Part shown: one piece after another, positions 54,980 to 64,000 of the stretch
Layout: the number at the start of each line of letters is the position of its first letter
How positions within the stretch are numbered: the stretch's first letter is position 1
From: Phialophora verrucosa
Taxonomy: Eukaryota; Ascomycota; Eurotiomycetes; Chaetothyriales; Herpotrichiellaceae
Assembly (NCBI GenBank): GCA_002099365.1
Contig: MSED01000014.1
Span: forward strand, 310,001-374,000
DNA length: 64,000 nt
Direction: 5' to 3'
The notes under the pieces: model-generated
Databases searched by the model: none
The model's input: only the letters and a program-made list of their open reading frames with translations
Told to the model about the DNA's origin: nothing
Made by a program: the position numbers and the translations under genes

Positions 54980-56465
54980 ATTGTTGTCTCGCGCAGAGAT
55001 GTGTGTATATGCGTATGCATGTGCGATTTTTGGAGCTATATGAGTGTCCTTGTTGCGCATCTCGCAGTTTGCGATGATGAGCGATCTTATATACATGTGT
55101 TCATGCGCCGTATGAACTCGCCAGTCGTAAGCCGTACACGGAATGCGCCGCCCACCGCCATATATATGCGCCGGAGTCGAGCGCCAGAAGGAAGTTTGCG
55201 CCAAGGCTGAGAATACGAGGCTGAGCTTTAAATATAGACCCGAATGTGCTAATCAAGGTGTTGCGGAGGTGACCTCGGCGGTCAACATATATTTACTTAC
55301 CTTTTCCTCTTCTAATGTGGTGGAGAGTCTAAATCGGCTTAGCAGCCCCGAAAGTACCTAGACTAGACTCAGAGTCCTTTCTGATCCGATGTATAAAGAG
55401 ATAAGACGCATATGATTTCAGTCGTATAGTGCGTTGTTGAACCCTTGCAACACCAAGGATTTCAGTCTTGCGAGATTATGTAAAGCCTCGTTGGGGAATG
55501 CCTGTCCAAGTGGTATTCCGACAGATCTGAGGTATTCCTGTGGAACTCTGTGGCATCCCTCATCGTCAAACAACTGGAATGTTCCAGTGTCCTTCCTTAC
55601 CCTCTTTTCATTGTTTCACGCTAATTTTACGCCTATCAGCAATGTATAGATGTGTCTCTGGTAGATCCGGAGGACTTCCAGTCTTTCAGAGCACTCGAAT
55701 TGATTGATTTTGACGTTATAGGTCATGTCTCTTGCTAACACTCGAACCCAAAATAATGGCCCTGATTAGGCCACCAAGACATGATGGACGAAGGGATGAT
55801 CTACAGAGTCTCATCAAACATTTGAGATCGAAAGATCCCACAAGGTCTTCAGCTTTCTGCCACATCGCAATAAAGTAGCAGACCCACAGAGGTAGCCACA
55901 GTGATTCGTCAGCGTAGTCGTTTTCGAGCAGCGCTTCAAATGGGTCAAAATTAGCTCGCGAGGCCCATAGGTCAGGTGGCATAGATCCAGATCAGATAGC
56001 CTCTCGTGCTTGATGCTTTTCATCACACCTGCCAAAGACCTCTGATGGGCCTCAACATGCTCGCCGTTCCAAGCACACATATGCTGCAGATGGCGGAGGG
56101 ATTGATGTAGCTTCCCGCGTTCGCCCGGCGAGGGGTTTCTCAATTCGACTGTGAACGGCCCGTGGGAACCTCCAAAACCTCGGGGGAATGGCCTTTTGCG
56201 ACACTTCCTTCCTGCCCAGCCAGACTCATCCATATACGGTGTTGATGTCCTCTCCTGTTCGGTCTCCTTTGATAAATGAGCGACCAGTTATAAATTCCTG
56301 ACGAGTTCTCAACACGAGGATGCTTCAAGACATCCAAGAAATTGCATCCTCCTTCCTCCTTGTTGTGTAGTCTTTGAGTACAGGTGCTTCGGGATGTTGA
56401 GGCGGTGGCGGACATGAGCAGGCACCTAGCCCAGCCTTTTACGTCATGGTTGATGGACCAGGTAG
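54980..56465. other. Poorly coding stretch with possible relic exons
   Basis: Mostly AT-rich, non-coding sequence. Minus-strand pieces such as PPDLWASRANFDPFEALLENDYADESLWLPLWVCYF (about 55870-55982) and a frame at 55814-56233 look partly gene-like. I could not join them to each other or to the gene at 56466. They may be 3' exons or relics. Confidence 0.35.
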
Positions 56466-57140
56466 TCATTCCTCGCTGATATCACCCTTCTCCTTATTGG
56501 ATGCGTCCCGTTCCTCGACAAACGCCGCAGTCCTGTCTAAAGCGATGCTGCCGTTGTGTTCGAACCACTTCCAGATCATGAAAATCCGTAGCCATGAAGC
56601 ATCAGTCATCTTGAACTTAGAGGGAATGAGCTCTCTCAAGTCAATCATGCATTCGAGACATAGGACGTCGTAGTAATGCTTTCCATCCGCGGACCCGCTC
56701 TCCTCGACACAGATACGATGATCATCCGTGATATAACGGCCATCCGAGTTGTTGGCCTGGACGTACGCTCAGTCTTCGGCCCGGCATCGTACCCGACCGC
56801 AATGATCCTCGGGAGTTTCTTGAAGCACGACGACCATACTGTCATTGAGCTCGAGTTCATGTAACGGTTCTCGACCTTTTCCCTAGAGTCTTCCAAGAAC
56901 ATTGTGACGCCGCTCCTATTCTACCGTGAATTTCTCTCCATTTACCTCCATCTTGTTCGGGACTCCTTCAGCGCCGTCTGGGGATCTCCATCGTGCGGGG
57001 CGCTCTTTGTGGAAGGTAGGCGCGATGGCGGTTCTGAGGCAAGGGACTTGAGGTAGGTCCCTGAAGGAGCCACCATTCTTATCGAAAGTGCTAGCTTCAT
57101 CGTCCTTCATTGTCTCTCTTGTGAAATCTTGCGGAGTCAT
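56466..57140 (-). CDS. Hypothetical protein with one ultra-short intron
   Basis: Exons 57140-56946, 56882-56793 and 56756-56466 join in phase into 191 residues. The first intron is 63 nt (GTAAAT donor, CTCTAG acceptor). The second would be only 36 nt (GTACGA to GTCCAG) and removes an in-frame TGA. The N-terminal part is polar. The C-terminal part GRYITDDHRICVEESGS, then HYYDVLCLECMIDLRELIP and WLRIFMIWKWFEHNG, looks like a conserved fungal domain, but I cannot name it. The 36-nt intron is below the usual minimum, so this may be a pseudogene with a stop codon. Confidence 0.4.
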
Positions 57141-57284
57141 CACCACGGGAACTGGGTAGTAAGTGCGGTGTGCGAAGTGCAAAGCACGGCAGGGCGCGTC
57201 AGGGCAACAACTTTACACAAGTAATACGTGTTCGTACAAAGAGGTGTCCGTTATCCTACCGAGTTTGCTGGATTGGTAACGCAC

Positions 57285-57333
<49 letters not shown>

Positions 57334-58028
57334 CCCGACTGTCGGATGGAGCCAGTGAATATGGAAAAGTCAGCAAGAAAGTGGCGACGACTTTGATAAC
57401 GGCTCTCCGATTGCCTACACGGCAGGCCAACAAACTCTCAGGACAGTTTGTCTGTTTAGTCAGCGAGCATTGCACGTCCCCCCCGTTTGGGTTATAACAC
57501 CTACGCATACCCCGTACTCATACTCATTCTTATGCTTCCGGGCTTTGCTTCGTTGTGAGTGTCATGCCGCCTGATTTGTCGGTGCAACATTGGCTTGTGA
57601 AGAACTGGAGACTGCATACATTTCCCGAACCGTATTCATGTGCTTGCTTGCTGTTGCTGATGCATTGTGTCTCTCAGTGTTTGATTAGCAACCCTGCGAA
57701 CCGATCCCCGTCTTCAAGACGCCTCGACAACGCTCCACTCCAGTCCATGTACTCTGTATTCCGTACGGCTGAAATGAAGCTTCGTCCGGTGGTGTGGATT
57801 GGGAAGATCATTAATAATGTCGCGAATGCAACCCGGGGCCAAGAAGGGTAGTAACACCTGTGCGCTTCGGCGACTGCAGCAGAGTGTTGTTATCTCGGTT
57901 GGTGGTATAAGATGAAGGAAGGATCCCCTCGCAAACATTGAATCTCCCTCGTCAACCCCTCAACTGTTACCTCCTGTCACAGCCCCGTCACCCTCATCTG
58001 CACCTCCTGTTCACAGCATTCGTCAGCC
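57141..58028. promoter_or_regulatory. Divergent intergenic region with TATA box
   Basis: About 890 bp without a supported gene, apart from the (TC)n tract listed separately. TATAAGA at 57906-57912 lies about 120 bp upstream of the NmrA-like gene and is a plausible TATA box for it. Confidence 0.45.
57289..57330. repeat. (TC)n microsatellite
   Basis: An uninterrupted run of about 21 TC units. Pyrimidine tracts like this occur in fungal promoters, but no gene start is close on either side. Confidence 0.95.
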
Positions 58029-58976
58029 ATGACTCGATACATTCTCACCGGGACAAGCGGCCGGCTAGGATCTCGAGTCCTAACGAACATCCTCGAGAAG
58101 AAGCTGATTCCACCGACGGATCTGATCATCTCGGCGACGGATCCGGGCCGCGTCCCCTCCATCGCGAAGCAGTATGGACTCGAAATCCGCCGTGGCGACT
58201 ACACCGATGCGGCATCACTCAAGGCTGCCTTCAGCGGCGGGGATGTGCTGTTCCTGGTTTCCCACAACGACCCGGGCACCCAACGCGTCGAGTACCACAA
58301 GAACGCGATCGAGAGTGCTCGCGCGGTCGGCGTCAAGACGGTCATCTACACCAGCATGATGTTCGGCGGCAAGACCGGTCTCGAAAGTGTCATCGGCATC
58401 CAGCAGGGCCACGTCCACACGGTCAAATACTTGGCGCAGTGCGGGATGGACTACATCGTGCTCCGGGAGGGCTTGTACGCCCAGATCTGGGGATATTACG
58501 CCGACTTCCGCTACGGGATGTGGAAGAAGGGACAGGTGCTTTTCAAGAAGGGGGACACGGATCCGTTGGAGTGGGTCATCCCAAATGACGCCGCCATCGC
58601 GTGGGTCGACATCGATGACCTCGCCGAGGGCAACGCGCTCATTCTCGCCGACTACGCCAAGTACGTCAACCAGACGCTGCGGCTCACGGGCCCGCGAGCC
58701 ACGTCGATCCGCGAGATCGCGAAACTGGTCGAAGAACGGACAGGCCGCAAGGTGAATCTCCGGTTCGTGGGGAGGGCCGAGGCCGTGAAATGGCACAAGG
58801 ACCATGCCACCGTCCCTCCGGAGTCCTTTGACTGGCTCGAGAACAACTGGGGTGGATGGTGGGAAGGTCTGGCGAACGGCGAAGGCGAAGTGGTCGACCC
58901 GATACTGTCACAGGTGCTCGGACGGCAGGCCAAGGGCTTGGTCGAGATCGCGGACGACATGTTCACGCCGCAGTGA
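58029..58976 (+). CDS. NmrA-like NAD(P)-binding oxidoreductase / SDR atypical
   Basis: A 315-residue intronless Rossmann-fold protein of the atypical short-chain dehydrogenase group (NmrA, QOR2, azoreductase-like). The nucleotide motif GTSGRLGSRV (8-17) starts directly after MTRYILT. VLFLVSHNDPGTQRVEYHKN, then KTVIYTSMMFGG, correspond to the strand 4/5 region. REGLYAQIWGYY is the usual substrate-side segment. It may reduce a quinone or act as a redox-sensing regulator. It is the left member of a group with a P450 and a TRI12-type exporter. The codon usage is strongly G/C-ending, similar to the P450 gene. Confidence 0.87.
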   Translation: MTRYILTGTSGRLGSRVLTNILEKKLIPPTDLIISATDPGRVPSIAKQYGLEIRRGDYTDAASLKAAFSGGDVLFLVSHNDPGTQRVEYHKNAIESARAVGVKTVIYTSMMFGGKTGLESVIGIQQGHVHTVKYLAQCGMDYIVLREGLYAQIWGYYADFRYGMWKKGQVLFKKGDTDPLEWVIPNDAAIAWVDIDDLAEGNALILADYAKYVNQTLRLTGPRATSIREIAKLVEERTGRKVNLRFVGRAEAVKWHKDHATVPPESFDWLENNWGGWWEGLANGEGEVVDPILSQVLGRQAKGLVEIADDMFTPQ

Positions 58977-59314
58977 TGTGATGGTATAAGACGAAGGACC
59001 AAGGTCCACCGCTGCTCAGAAACTAAGGGACGTACAGTATATCGATCGGCATGGCTAGGCCAGTACTGTATGTGACTTCCATCCGAACTGTCATCTTTCA
59101 CTTCCATTCGCCCTCCTATAAAATGATATCCAGTCTTCGCACTCAATGTCGAGCGAGAATACTGTCTCGAATCGGCTTCAGACCGCGGGACTTGAACAGC
59201 ACACGCCACCGTCCATGTCATGTCAACGTCTAATCGTAGTGTTGTTCAAGGTTACTGTCTGCTTACAGGCTGTCTATGTCTCTACCACCAAGTCGGCGCA
59301 CCCACAAGACACCT
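58977..59314. other. Convergent intergenic region
   Basis: About 340 bp between the 3' ends of the NmrA-like and P450 genes. No gene is seen. A TATAAAA at about 59115 has no gene downstream in the right position. Confidence 0.45.
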
Positions 59315-61234
59315 TCAGATCTCCACCGCCTTGCCACCTTTGTGTTCCCGCCGTCGAGGAATCGTCATCACCTGGTGAAGCTGGACGCGAGCCGGTTCGA
59401 ACTGGTGGACTTGTCAGCTACGTCACATCAAGCAAAGACAACAAAAGTGCACAGATGCACGAGATCAAGGTGTGTAGAACGGAGCGCGGAGAGACTCACC
59501 TTGTAGATCCTCAGGAGCGTCGCCCAGATCTTGTACAGCTCCAACTGGACGATATTCTTCCCGATGCAGCTCCGGCTTCCGTGCCCAAAGACAATCATGG
59601 CGCGTGCCATGCTCCAGCGACGTTCGCGGAAGGCTTCGTCGCTCTCGCCCTTCTGCTGCATCCAGCGATCCGGGTTGAACACGCGGGCGTCCTTGCCAAA
59701 GACGTGAGGGAGCATCGACATCGAGGCGGCGTTCATGCAGACCACGGTGCCCGGGGGCAAGTACACGCCGTTGGGAAGGCGGAGGCCAGCATCGCCGACG
59801 AGGCGCTCGAGGTTGTTGGCCGGGGCGCCGAACTGGCGGTACGACTCCTGAATCACGGCGTCAAGGTAGGGCATCTTCAGCGCCAGTTCGAGCGCGGCGG
59901 GGCCTTCGGTCTCGGCCTCCTTCATGGCCGCCATGTTGACACTCTTGATCTCACGGTACAGCCTCTCCTGCGCCTCCGGGTGTGCGGTCAGCCAGTTGAT
60001 GGTCGCGTCCATGGCCCGAGCACTGTTGTTGGCACCGGCGAGGACGTTCGTCGCCGTGATGTGCGTGATGCGGATGTCCGTCATGAGCGGGTATGATTTC
60101 CTGGCTGCGATGAAGCTGCCCAGCAGGTCTTCGTGACGGCCGGACTGCAATTGCGATTGCTTCTCGGGGTCTTTGGCCGCTTGGGCGAGGCGCTCGCTGA
60201 CAACCCGCCTTGCGAACGTGAAGAACATGCTCCTGCGGCGGCACCGTCAAAACCAGGCTCGGTCAAATCACATGTTGTAATGCCAAAAGGACGACTTACG
60301 GCTTCCTTTTAAACAGCTTCAACAGTGGGTTTCGCTTGGTCAAGGTGTCGAGAAGCGGGAAGTTGTTGGCGACGCTGATGTATCTGAAGTTCTCTCTCTG
60401 AGCCTGAATCATGCCATTGAAGTCATCGCCATGGTCGAGGAAGCCGATGGGCTCTCCGAACGAGATCTTGGACATCACGTCGAATGCCCCTACACTCTAG
60501 TCAGTCGTTGGGGACAAAACCAAATGCACCAAACCGAACTCACAAAACTGCAGCCAGCGGGTCATATTGATTGCCGTCCCGTTGGCGTCATGCTTGTCGA
60601 GTTCACTGATCAACTTCTCGATCATCTCGTCGATATATGGCTCGTATCCTTTCAGAGACGACAAAGAGTACGCATGGGCAATGGGTCGCCTGTACGTCCC
60701 GTGCGTCTTCTCGTCCTTGATGCTGACCAGTGCGGTCTGGTCGGTGCCTATTCACGGTGAGCACAGGCATGACATCGATATGTCGACGGGGAATTCACCA
60801 GTCATGACGAAAACCTTGTATCCCGGACCCTTTTGTCAGTCAGCGCCGAGTCGCACAGCATCCCTGCGAGAAGGCTTCGAAAATCCTCAGCGCACCAGAC
60901 GTACCTTGTCGAGTCGCTCCCGAAAGCCGAATATCGTGTCGATTGCCTCGGGGTCGTATACAAGAACATGCTTTGGACCGATCCTAACGACGTCGCCGTA
61001 CTGACCGATCATTTGGATCTGGTAGTTGTTCACTGCCTCCGCGTGGTGGTTGATCCTCCATGCTTGATAACCCCTCCAGATGTTGGAATACTTCGCGAGC
61101 ACCGGGCCTGGAATGTGATCAAGCTTGGCCCTCTTGCTTTGTACGAAGAGATACAGCACCGAGCTCAGCAGGAACCCAGCAAGCAGATACAGAGGCGATA
61201 TAGCCTGATGGATCAGTGCCATGGAGAGCGTCAT
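59315..61234 (-). CDS. Cytochrome P450 monooxygenase
   Basis: An ER-anchored haem monooxygenase. Six exons on the minus strand, 61234-60905, 60829-60799 (31 nt), 60747-60544, 60489-60300, 60232-59500 and 59401-59315, splice in phase to 524 residues. An N-terminal membrane anchor (about 8-28) is followed by the proline hinge HIPGP. The I-helix reads LAGANNSARAM (about 316-326), with Ser where Thr is usual. The ExxR is ESYR (381-384), then FNPDRW, and the haem loop FGHGSRSCIGKN places the thiolate at Cys474. The style is that of fungal pisatin-demethylase-like and related detoxification P450s, but I cannot assign a CYP family. The ATG at 61222 is an alternative start. Confidence 0.92.
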
Positions 61235-61977
61235 CCTGCCTCGATGGGGGGCGGCCGTTCAGTCACAAGTAGCTCGAATCAAGGTTGGCCAAGGCTTGAT
61301 ACCCCTAGCAGCGACGGATTCGTTTAAATGCTTGTGTCAAATGAACAGGCTCACCTGCAAGCCAAGGACACTCGTCGTGCTGGAATATGCTTACCTGCGA
61401 GCCTCGGAACATCGTATTTATGCTGACCCGGAACTGCAGAGCATCCGTAAGCCTTGTATGCTCCCCAAGTTCTCAACTGCCGACCTCCTCCCAAGCGGGG
61501 GAAGACCTGGGGAAGCTCCCCGCTCTGCGAGAGCTTGTGCCTATCTCTTGCATGCCGACTAGCCGCGTACAGCATCTGCCAGCTCCACAATCGCCGTTTG
61601 GGACCGTCTTGGCGTGCCCTGTATCGCAAGGATCGTGCTTGCTGCCCATTCAAGGGCGTTTGTGCCCCCAACCATGCCGCGACTTTGCGTCCAACCTCAC
61701 TGCCGTGGTACAAGTTCTCCAGGGGATATGTCGGGACAGGTGTTCCTCGGACACTCTCCGTTTCGCAAAAGACAAATCACCGACGCGGGGAAGAAGACGG
61801 CAGTGAGTGTTTGACGAAAGGTCACAGCCGATGCATGGACGGTGCACACGGGACTTGACACGTGGTAACGTGAAACCTCAGAGCCATATCAGGCCAGTAA
61901 CCTCCATGTCAACATGTCAAGTCTCATCCAAGTTCCTGCAACCCGAAATCTGCTGAACAGTTCGATACGTGACCACG
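61235..61977. promoter_or_regulatory. Divergent promoter region, P450 / TRI12-type MFS
   Basis: 743 bp between divergent starts. I see no supported gene. Co-regulation of the P450 and the exporter from here is plausible. Confidence 0.45.
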
Positions 61978-64000
61978 ATGAATGACACCCTAGCAAACAG
62001 AGACCATGAACAGGTGGTGCCTGCTCAGCCCATAGAAAAGCCAACAGGTGAGCATCATGAAACAACAATCGAGCACGTCAAAGAAGTCAACGCTGCCATT
62101 GCTCGGACGGATTCTCACCTCGACAACGCCCACGTGCCACTCGGGTGGCGATCATGGCTCGTTGTCCTGGTCACCATGTTTGGGTAAGGATCAACGTCCA
62201 TTGTTGTCTCACAATGTTTTTTGATAACGGCGGCCAGGAACCTGACCCTGGTTTTTGTGGTCGTGGCTGCGGGCTCGGTCATTGCGTTCATCATCCGTGA
62301 TATAGGGCACCCGGGACTTGCGGGATGGATCATCCAGGTACGTCCCCATGGTTCCCATTATCGCCGTCCCCTTGAGTTCCCGTTAATTCAGATCCAGGGG
62401 CCGCTCCTCGTCCAAAGCGTGCTGTGTCCTATCGTAGGGCGTATGTCGGACGTCATCGATCGGAAATACATCGCGTCCTTCCAGCTCACCGTTGCCTTTG
62501 TTGGGTCCGTTGTATCTGCCAGGGCCGAGACCATGAACACGCTGATCGGCGGAGGGATTCTGATCGGAGTTGGGCTTTCATCCCTGGGGATTATTGTGGC
62601 GATCCCCGCAGAAGTCCTGCCGTTGAAATACCGCGCGATCGCAAACGGTGCCAATTTCTTGGGCGGTGCATTCGGAGGCCTGTGAGTAACTCTACCTCTG
62701 GCTGCCTGACTCTCTGCTTAGACGACTCCACAGCATCGGACAACTCGGTGCTGGGGCAGTGACGAACGCGGACAAGGGCGGATGGCGGAACATCTTCTGG
62801 ATGCAGGCTGCTTTCCACGGTGCCACTGTCCTCATGCTCCTGGCATTCTATTTCCCACCGAGACGCTCGGATTACCCAAAGATGAATCTGGCGGAGTTAC
62901 TCTGGTCCCTAGATCCCATCGGGGCCATCCTCTTCATTGGCGGTGCGACTCTTATCATCCTGGCACTCGACTGGACTGGTGGGACCTATCCGTGGAGCGA
63001 TGCCCATATCATCGCGCCGCTCGTTATTGGCATAGTTCTCTTGATAGTATTTGGCTTCTATGGTAAGCAATCGTGCCGGCGGGTGGACTCCGACCAGCTA
63101 ACTTGAGTACAGAGTGGAAGGGACGATCTGACGGCATTGTCGCTCATGTCAGGATACTCACCAACCGACTGCCATCGCAATGCTGATTCTGGTATAGGTC
63201 ATGTTCAAGAAAGGGTACAATTTCCCGCTCGCGGTCTTCGCATTTGCGGTAGAAGGGTTCGTCCTCGTCCACATACTTGGGAATGTCAGCTGACATCGAC
63301 CAGTTGGATTTTCTACAGCGCCGTCAATTCTGTGACTCCACAAGTCATACTCAACCTCGGGTGGGAGTCGACGTCGTGGGAAATTGCCATTCGTCAATTG
63401 GCCTACCAGCTTCCGGCCATTTGCTTCTCAATCCCCATGGTGTAGGCAGACCCCGTGATTGATGGCAATGAGAACCCTCTCCTGGCTGACCACTTGCGAT
63501 GGCAGACTGTATTCGACAAAGTTCAAAGACCTCAAGAACCCCCTACTACTCACGTACGGTATCTTCCTCATCGTCTGCATCTGCTACGCGACCATCAAAC
63601 CTTCGGAGAACGGGCCCCAGTACGCCTTTTCCGTGCTCGCAGGCATAGGACAGTCCGGGCCGCTCACTCTAATCCTTGCTCTGGTCCAGTTCGCCGCACC
63701 ACATGCCTTCATCGCAACTGCTTCTGGCTTCGCCTTGTCTGCCCGCGCCATTGGCGGTGCTTTCGGCTCGGCAGTTCTTGATGCCATCATCAACGGTAAG
63801 ATCGACGCCACACTTGCGCGTGATGTCGGAGAGGCGGCGACAAAGGCAGGCCTGCCCGCAAGCTCGGTACCGGATCTCCTGCAGGCAATTGGCGCAGGGG
63901 AAGGTCTCGACACGGTGGCGGGCATCAACAGCACGATTCTGAAGCAGGCACTGCATGCGAGCCATTCGGCTTACGCGAAGGCTTACCGGTTGGCGTGGGC
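61978..64000 (+). CDS. MFS exporter, TRI12 / DHA2-like (3' end outside window)
   Basis: A plasma-membrane efflux transporter of the family named after the fungal TRI12 pump. Exons 61978-62183, 62238-62337, 62398-62681, 62734-63062, 63113-63147 (35 nt), 63198-63256, 63304-63441 and 63506 to beyond 64000 are in phase. Typical segments are ARTDSHLDNAHVPLGWRSWL before TM1, GRMSDVIDRKYIASFQL (A-motif), IPAEVLPLKYRAIANG, and GGWRNIFWMQAAFHG. Late segments include NFPLAVFAFAVEGWIFYSAV and GIGQSGPLTLILALVQFAAP. The reading frame is open at the window edge after AYAKAYRLAW, so only the last membrane segments are missing. Such pumps typically export toxic metabolites or drugs. Its pairing with the P450 suggests detoxification or secretion of a P450 product. 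Confidence 0.87.

Noticed and set aside
59146..60096. Long plus-strand open frame opposite the P450
   Set aside because: The composition follows the antisense of the conserved P450 exon carrying the haem loop; no independent support.

Overview
The window is nuclear DNA of a filamentous ascomycete (Pezizomycotina). The grounds are many short introns (about 46-107 nt, GTRNGY donors, CTRAY branch sites), several Zn2Cys6 transcription factors with the fungal middle-homology region, WSC and DUF1996 secreted proteins, and expanded MFS, P450 and FAD-monooxygenase families. The aromatic-catabolism content would fit a black yeast (Chaetothyriales) or a related soil or wood fungus, but that placement is inference. 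All gene models come from reading frames, splice signals and family memory; no search was run.

Layout. 0.3-8.6 kb: SEC20 SNARE, RFC subunit (RFC2), a possible 52-residue microprotein, an APH-like kinase-fold protein and a tandem-BRCT protein. 9.7-23.2 kb: a probable sulfur-acquisition neighbourhood with a Zn2Cys6 regulator, a secreted arylsulfatase, an MFS transporter, a SulP/STAS sulfate permease and an ACS-family MFS permease, arranged as divergent pairs. 25.1-27.6 kb: a secreted DUF1996 protein with two WSC domains. 28.6-31.1 kb: three housekeeping genes, prohibitin PHB1, complex III subunit QCR8 and a FAM32A homologue; PHB1 and QCR8 are divergent over about 300 bp.

32.4-49.7 kb: an aromatic-catabolism island. 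It holds a decayed FAD monooxygenase, a Zn2Cys6 regulator, a small cupin, a LigB-type extradiol dioxygenase, a phenol 2-monooxygenase-like flavoprotein, a regulator-like gene without a visible DNA-binding domain, a regulator with two zinc fingers plus a Zn2Cys6 cluster, and a CocE/NonD hydrolase. A simple reading is hydroxylation of a phenol, extradiol ring opening, then hydrolysis, under several local regulators.

49.8-57.2 kb: small membrane proteins, an aldehyde-dehydrogenase-like pseudoenzyme with a membrane tail, relic coding pieces, an inverted array of 14-nt repeats and a (TC)n tract. 58.0-64.0 kb: a second small metabolic group with an NmrA-like oxidoreductase, a cytochrome P450 and a TRI12-type MFS exporter that runs off the right edge. 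Between the genes are several unassigned stretches of 0.3-1.9 kb, each listed below.
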